This document shows positions 22,775 through 25,460 of a stretch of DNA of 25,460 bases, in pieces. How positions within the stretch are numbered: position 1 is the first letter of the stretch; each line of letters begins with the position of its first letter. Position numbers and translations under genes: made by a program. The DNA is from CAZKMM01 sp964553915 (lineage in GTDB: Bacteria > RBG-13-61-14 > DRUE01), in NCBI GenBank assembly GCA_964553915.1, contig CAZKMM010000021.1, forward strand, positions 1 to 25,460. Reading direction: 5' to 3'. A model generated the notes under the pieces. The model saw only the letters and a program-made list of their open reading frames with translations. It was not told the DNA's origin and ran no database searches.

Positions 22775-24387
22775 AACTGAAAAAATCCTGGCTGGTAATT
22801 CTCGCTCTGTTCCTCCCGGCACTGGCTCTGGCAAAAAATCCCCTGGTGGTGCAAACCAGATACGGAAAAATCAAAGGCACAATTTTTAAAAGCGAACTCT
22901 GGGGAGAGACCATCACCACTTATGCCTGGCTGGGAGTGCCCTATGCTCAACCGCCCTCGGGCGAGCTTCGCTGGAAAGCTCCTCGCCCACCCAAATCCTG
23001 GAAAGGAATTAAATCCGCACAGAGCTTTCCTCCTCCCTGCCCCCAATACGGAGGATTGATGGCAACAATGGAATGCGAAAAAATCGGCAAGCTGATTGGC
23101 AGGGAAAATTGTCTTTATCTGAACATCTGGCGACCTGCCAGCAAAGAAAAAAATCTCCCGGTATATTTCTGGATTCATGGTGGTGGTAATTTTGTCGGGC
23201 AATCCAATATGAGCCTTTATTATGGAGCAAATTTTGCTTACCAGGAGAAAATGGTATTTGTCAGCATCAATTACCGGCTGGGACCTCTGGGCTGGTTTTA
23301 TCATCCTGCTCTGAAAACCGGCCACCCCTTAGATGATTCCGGCAATTACGGAATCCTGGACATCATCCAAGCCCTGAAATGGGTAAAGGAAAATATCGCT
23401 CGGTTCGGCGGAGACCCGAATAACATCACCATTGCCGGAGAGAGTGCCGGAGGAGTCAATGTTTATTCCCTGCTCGTCTCACCGCTGGCAAAGGGTTTAT
23501 TCCAGAAGGCAGTGGCAGAGAGCGGAACTCCCAGAGCAGTGCCCCTGGAAAAAGCAGAAAAACATAGCAAGAAAATCATCGCCACCCTCCTGCAAAAAGA
23601 TGGCTTGCTCCACAAAGAATCCGAGCTGGAAGATTTCCTCGCTCAAAAAGGAAATGGGTGGCTGAGCTCTTACCTTCGCTCCAAGTCAATTGAAGAGCTC
23701 TTTTCCTGCTACAAGCCCAGTTATTTCGGAAGCATCAAAGTTCCTACCAGTTTTATTGATGGCACGGTAATTACCCAGCCTCCGCTCAAAAGCCTGAAAA
23801 AAGGCGAATACAATAAAGTGCCTTTCCTGGTCGGAGCCAATAAAGAAGAGCTGAAATTATTCCTCCCTTTAGTCTTTTCCAAACTGGACGAAAACGGACT
23901 CTGCCAGTTGATTAAATCAGTTAATCCGGATAATCCTCAGGTAAAAATCAAAGACCAGGTCTCACCCTGGAATTATTACAATCCTTTCTACTGGATTGGA
24001 TATGCTCTCGCCGGAAGACTGGGCGGGGTGAGATTTGAAAAAGTCGGAGTTGACCTGCCAGCAAAGGCAATGAGCAAACATCAAGACCAGATTTATGTTT
24101 ATCGCTTCTGCTGGAAGAACGAGCCCAAGCCGTTTGACTTTTTAATCGGAGCCGGACACGCGGTGGAAATACCATTTGTCTTTGCTAATTTCCAGAGAGA
24201 TGAAATGGGCGCCCTGAGATTTGCCTGGAGTAAAGATAACCAGCCAGAAAGAATTAAACTCAGCCAGATGATGATGAGCTACTGGGGAAACTTCGCCCGA
24301 ACCGGCAACCCGAACGCTTCAGGACTCCCCACCTGGGAACCCTGGAGCAAATCTAAACCCGAGCGGATAAAGTTCGGGAAAAAATAA
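22771..24387 (+). CDS. Exported carboxylesterase, type B (COesterase) family
   Basis: The 538-residue protein has a signal peptide (KKSWLVILALFLPALALA) followed by the alpha/beta-hydrolase fold of para-nitrobenzyl-esterase/cholinesterase type enzymes. It has YAWLGVPYAQPPSGELRW, the oxyanion-hole segment WIHGGGNFVG and the nucleophile elbow GESAGG (Ser225). The acid region GANKEE (Glu359/360) and the His site GAGHAVEIPFVF (His463) complete the triad. The end MMMSYWGNFARTGNPN is typical. It should hydrolyse carboxylic esters outside the cytoplasm. A GGAGG site lies about 8 bases before the ATG. In the usual DEG acid motif Asp is replaced by Glu here (KEEL). Codon use matches the neighbours to the left, unlike the gene to the right. 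Confidence 0.93.
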   Translation: MKLKKSWLVILALFLPALALAKNPLVVQTRYGKIKGTIFKSELWGETITTYAWLGVPYAQPPSGELRWKAPRPPKSWKGIKSAQSFPPPCPQYGGLMATMECEKIGKLIGRENCLYLNIWRPASKEKNLPVYFWIHGGGNFVGQSNMSLYYGANFAYQEKMVFVSINYRLGPLGWFYHPALKTGHPLDDSGNYGILDIIQALKWVKENIARFGGDPNNITIAGESAGGVNVYSLLVSPLAKGLFQKAVAESGTPRAVPLEKAEKHSKKIIATLLQKDGLLHKESELEDFLAQKGNGWLSSYLRSKSIEELFSCYKPSYFGSIKVPTSFIDGTVITQPPLKSLKKGEYNKVPFLVGANKEELKLFLPLVFSKLDENGLCQLIKSVNPDNPQVKIKDQVSPWNYYNPFYWIGYALAGRLGGVRFEKVGVDLPAKAMSKHQDQIYVYRFCWKNEPKPFDFLIGAGHAVEIPFVFANFQRDEMGALRFAWSKDNQPERIKLSQMMMSYWGNFARTGNPNASGLPTWEPWSKSKPERIKFGKK

Positions 24388-24524
24388 AAGATGATTTTTT
24401 ACAATCCCAAGAACCCCGGATTTTTAATTTATAATAAATCTGCTTTTGATTATGAGGAATTTTTATATTATGTTAAGTTAGAATTGCCTGAAAGGACAAA
24501 TTAGGGTAAGCGTAAATAAATCAC

Positions 24525-24554
24525 ATATCTGTTGTTAGGATAAAGAGCAGATAT
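24525..24554 (-). terminator. Weak terminator-like hairpin after the nuclease gene
   Basis: ATATCTG (24525-24531) and CAGATAT (24548-24554) form a perfect 7-bp inverted repeat with a 16-nt loop, starting 6 bp past the stop codon of the minus-strand nuclease gene. The downstream RNA is only mildly U-rich. The rest of the 172-bp gap 24388-24559 shows no supported gene. Confidence 0.35.
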
Positions 24555-24559
24555 AATAA

Positions 24560-25460
24560 TTATGCTTCCACAGCTCCCAAGAATTGAATTACATCTGCCA
24601 AATACTCATCTTTTTCCGTTGATGGTGGACAAAATTCAGAAGAGAAGCTTTCAGAGAATCTTTCGAATAGATAATTTACCAATCTGTTCAAAGCTTCTTC
24701 CGAACCCTCTGAATTTATAAACTCATCATATAAATTTCTCACATCCAAGTCCTTTTTGAGAATCTCTTCAAATATAATTGTATAATTTTTACCAAATCTC
24801 AATAAGTGTGTTCTCTCATTTATAGCTATCAATTGAGAAAGCCATATATCATCATATCTTAGCAATAACAAATCAGAAACAGGAATTTTCTGTCTAAAAA
24901 GTTTTTCTGTAACTTCATCTCCATATAAAGCACCACATTTTATTATTATACCGGAAGGTTTATGTCTAATTTTAATTTGTAAATTCTCATCATCTATATC
25001 TATAATATCAATTCTTCCTGATTTTCTTATTTTATCTGAAAAATAATTGAAACCTTCTTTATTTGAGGAATAAAAACCACTTCTTTTATCTGCACTAATA
25101 CTTGCCGGAGCATCTGTTATATCAAATAGAATGCCTATATACATTTCCAGATACTTAATATCAAAGTGTAGAAGCATTTCTGCAAAGGTAAAATCTTCAA
25201 TTTCTCCATTCTCGTGTTTTTGGTAAACCTTTTTGTCCTCTATAAGATGCTCTAATATTATTCCAAATTTCTGTGATGTCCATATTTCTCTTCGTGCCGC
25301 AGTTCCACCAGAATCTACTCTATTTTTTATTTCCATTAAGACCATTGCCTTCTCATTTTTTATAATGCTTCCTATGTCAGTTTCCTCATCGTCATCTCCG
25401 CTCCAACTCCAATGAAATCTGCGAATTAATTTTTTTTCAGAAGCAGATAAACCTTGAAGT
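24560..25460 (-). CDS. PD-(D/E)xK-type nuclease, probable Type II restriction endonuclease; 5' end beyond window
   Basis: The frame has no stop from 24560 to the right edge, so the ATG at 25345 is internal and the visible part is about 299 residues of a longer protein. Near the edge is an acidic run (WSWSGDDDEETDIGS), then MVLMEIKNRVDSGGTAARREIW. A strand with ExK (EIK), preceded by acidic residues and followed by an Asn/Ser/Gly/Arg-rich loop, is the pattern of PD-(D/E)xK Type II restriction enzymes such as the ApaLI-like group; that subgroup name is tentative. The rest is a mixed helical region with a YDDIWLSQLI segment. The gene is far more AT-rich and uses A/T-ending codons unlike all others here, suggesting transfer. 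No methyltransferase is in the window; one could lie upstream. Confidence 0.6.
   Translation of the reverse strand, partial: LQGLSASEKKLIRRFHWSWSGDDDEETDIGSIIKNEKAMVLMEIKNRVDSGGTAARREIWTSQKFGIILEHLIEDKKVYQKHENGEIEDFTFAEMLLHFDIKYLEMYIGILFDITDAPASISADKRSGFYSSNKEGFNYFSDKIRKSGRIDIIDIDDENLQIKIRHKPSGIIIKCGALYGDEVTEKLFRQKIPVSDLLLLRYDDIWLSQLIAINERTHLLRFGKNYTIIFEEILKKDLDVRNLYDEFINSEGSEEALNRLVNYLFERFSESFSSEFCPPSTEKDEYLADVIQFLGAVEA

Noticed and set aside
22588..23325. 245-residue minus-strand ORF opposite the esterase
   Set aside because: It lies antisense to conserved esterase motifs, and its product shows no domain. Long antisense frames are common at this codon usage.
24391..24504. 37-codon ORF after the esterase (MIFYNPKNPGFLIYN...)
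   Set aside because: No ribosome binding site, very AT-rich and short; could be a gene remnant but nothing supports it.
1..25460. CRISPR array, insertion sequence or prophage
   Set aside because: No regularly spaced repeats, transposase, integrase or phage structural motifs were seen in any frame.

Overview
The window looks like chromosomal DNA from an uncultivated bacterium. Most of it has moderate GC, short intergenic gaps, many 4-bp ATGA start/stop overlaps and strong AGGAGG ribosome binding sites. Exported proteins, a protein resembling two LolA-type domains, and a lipid-linked glycan operon suggest a diderm (Gram-negative-type) envelope. I cannot fix the phylum from sequence alone; candidate lineages such as Aminicenantes are only a guess.

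Layout. (1) Positions 1-195, minus strand: the start of an NAD(P)-binding epimerase/reductase cut by the window edge. (2) Positions 297-9210, plus strand: a tight eight-gene operon for glycan or glycolipid synthesis. Its order is GT4 glycosyltransferase, sugar-nucleotide epimerase, GT-C membrane glycosyltransferase, DPM1-like GT2, B12-binding-type radical SAM enzyme, membrane-anchored GT2, hexapeptide acyltransferase, and a UbiA-family decaprenyl-phosphate phosphoribosyltransferase-like prenyltransferase. (3) Positions 9440-9967: a membrane-anchored thermonuclease, followed by an inverted-repeat-rich gap and a bidirectional terminator. (4) Positions 10208-10945, minus: a SlyD-like FKBP isomerase and an RRM RNA-binding protein. 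They share a good promoter with a leader of about 195 nt. (5) Positions 11187-15234, minus: the apparent operon ligA - acylphosphatase - AmmeMemoRadiSam radical SAM enzyme (AmrS) - DUF364 protein. (6) Positions 15365-16132, plus: an enoyl-CoA hydratase with a clear promoter, followed by a possibly frameshifted small ORF. (7) Positions 16276-21140, minus: nadE - metallo-beta-lactamase-fold hydrolase - class II aldolase - exported LolA-like tandem-domain protein. (8) Positions 21269-24387, plus: an exported protein of unknown function, a possible small ORF, and an exported carboxylesterase. (9) Positions 24560-25460, minus: an AT-rich gene open to the window edge. It carries a PD-(D/E)xK-like motif and looks like a Type II restriction endonuclease, probably horizontally acquired.

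How the genes may work together. The first operon has what is needed to modify a nucleotide sugar, move sugars onto polyprenyl phosphate (DPM1-like GT2 and the UbiA enzyme), use such donors on the far side of the membrane (GT-C enzyme), build the chain (GT4, GT2) and decorate it (acyltransferase, radical SAM). The middle is housekeeping (ligA, nadE, chaperone, RNA-binding protein) mixed with poorly understood genes. The best candidates for new biology are the radical SAM/UbiA glycan operon, the AmrS-DUF364-acylphosphatase set lacking its usual AmrA and AmrB partners, the repeat-rich divergent promoter at 21135-21260, the leader of the RRM gene, and the nuclease gene at the right edge. No tRNA, rRNA, CRISPR array or transposase was recognised.
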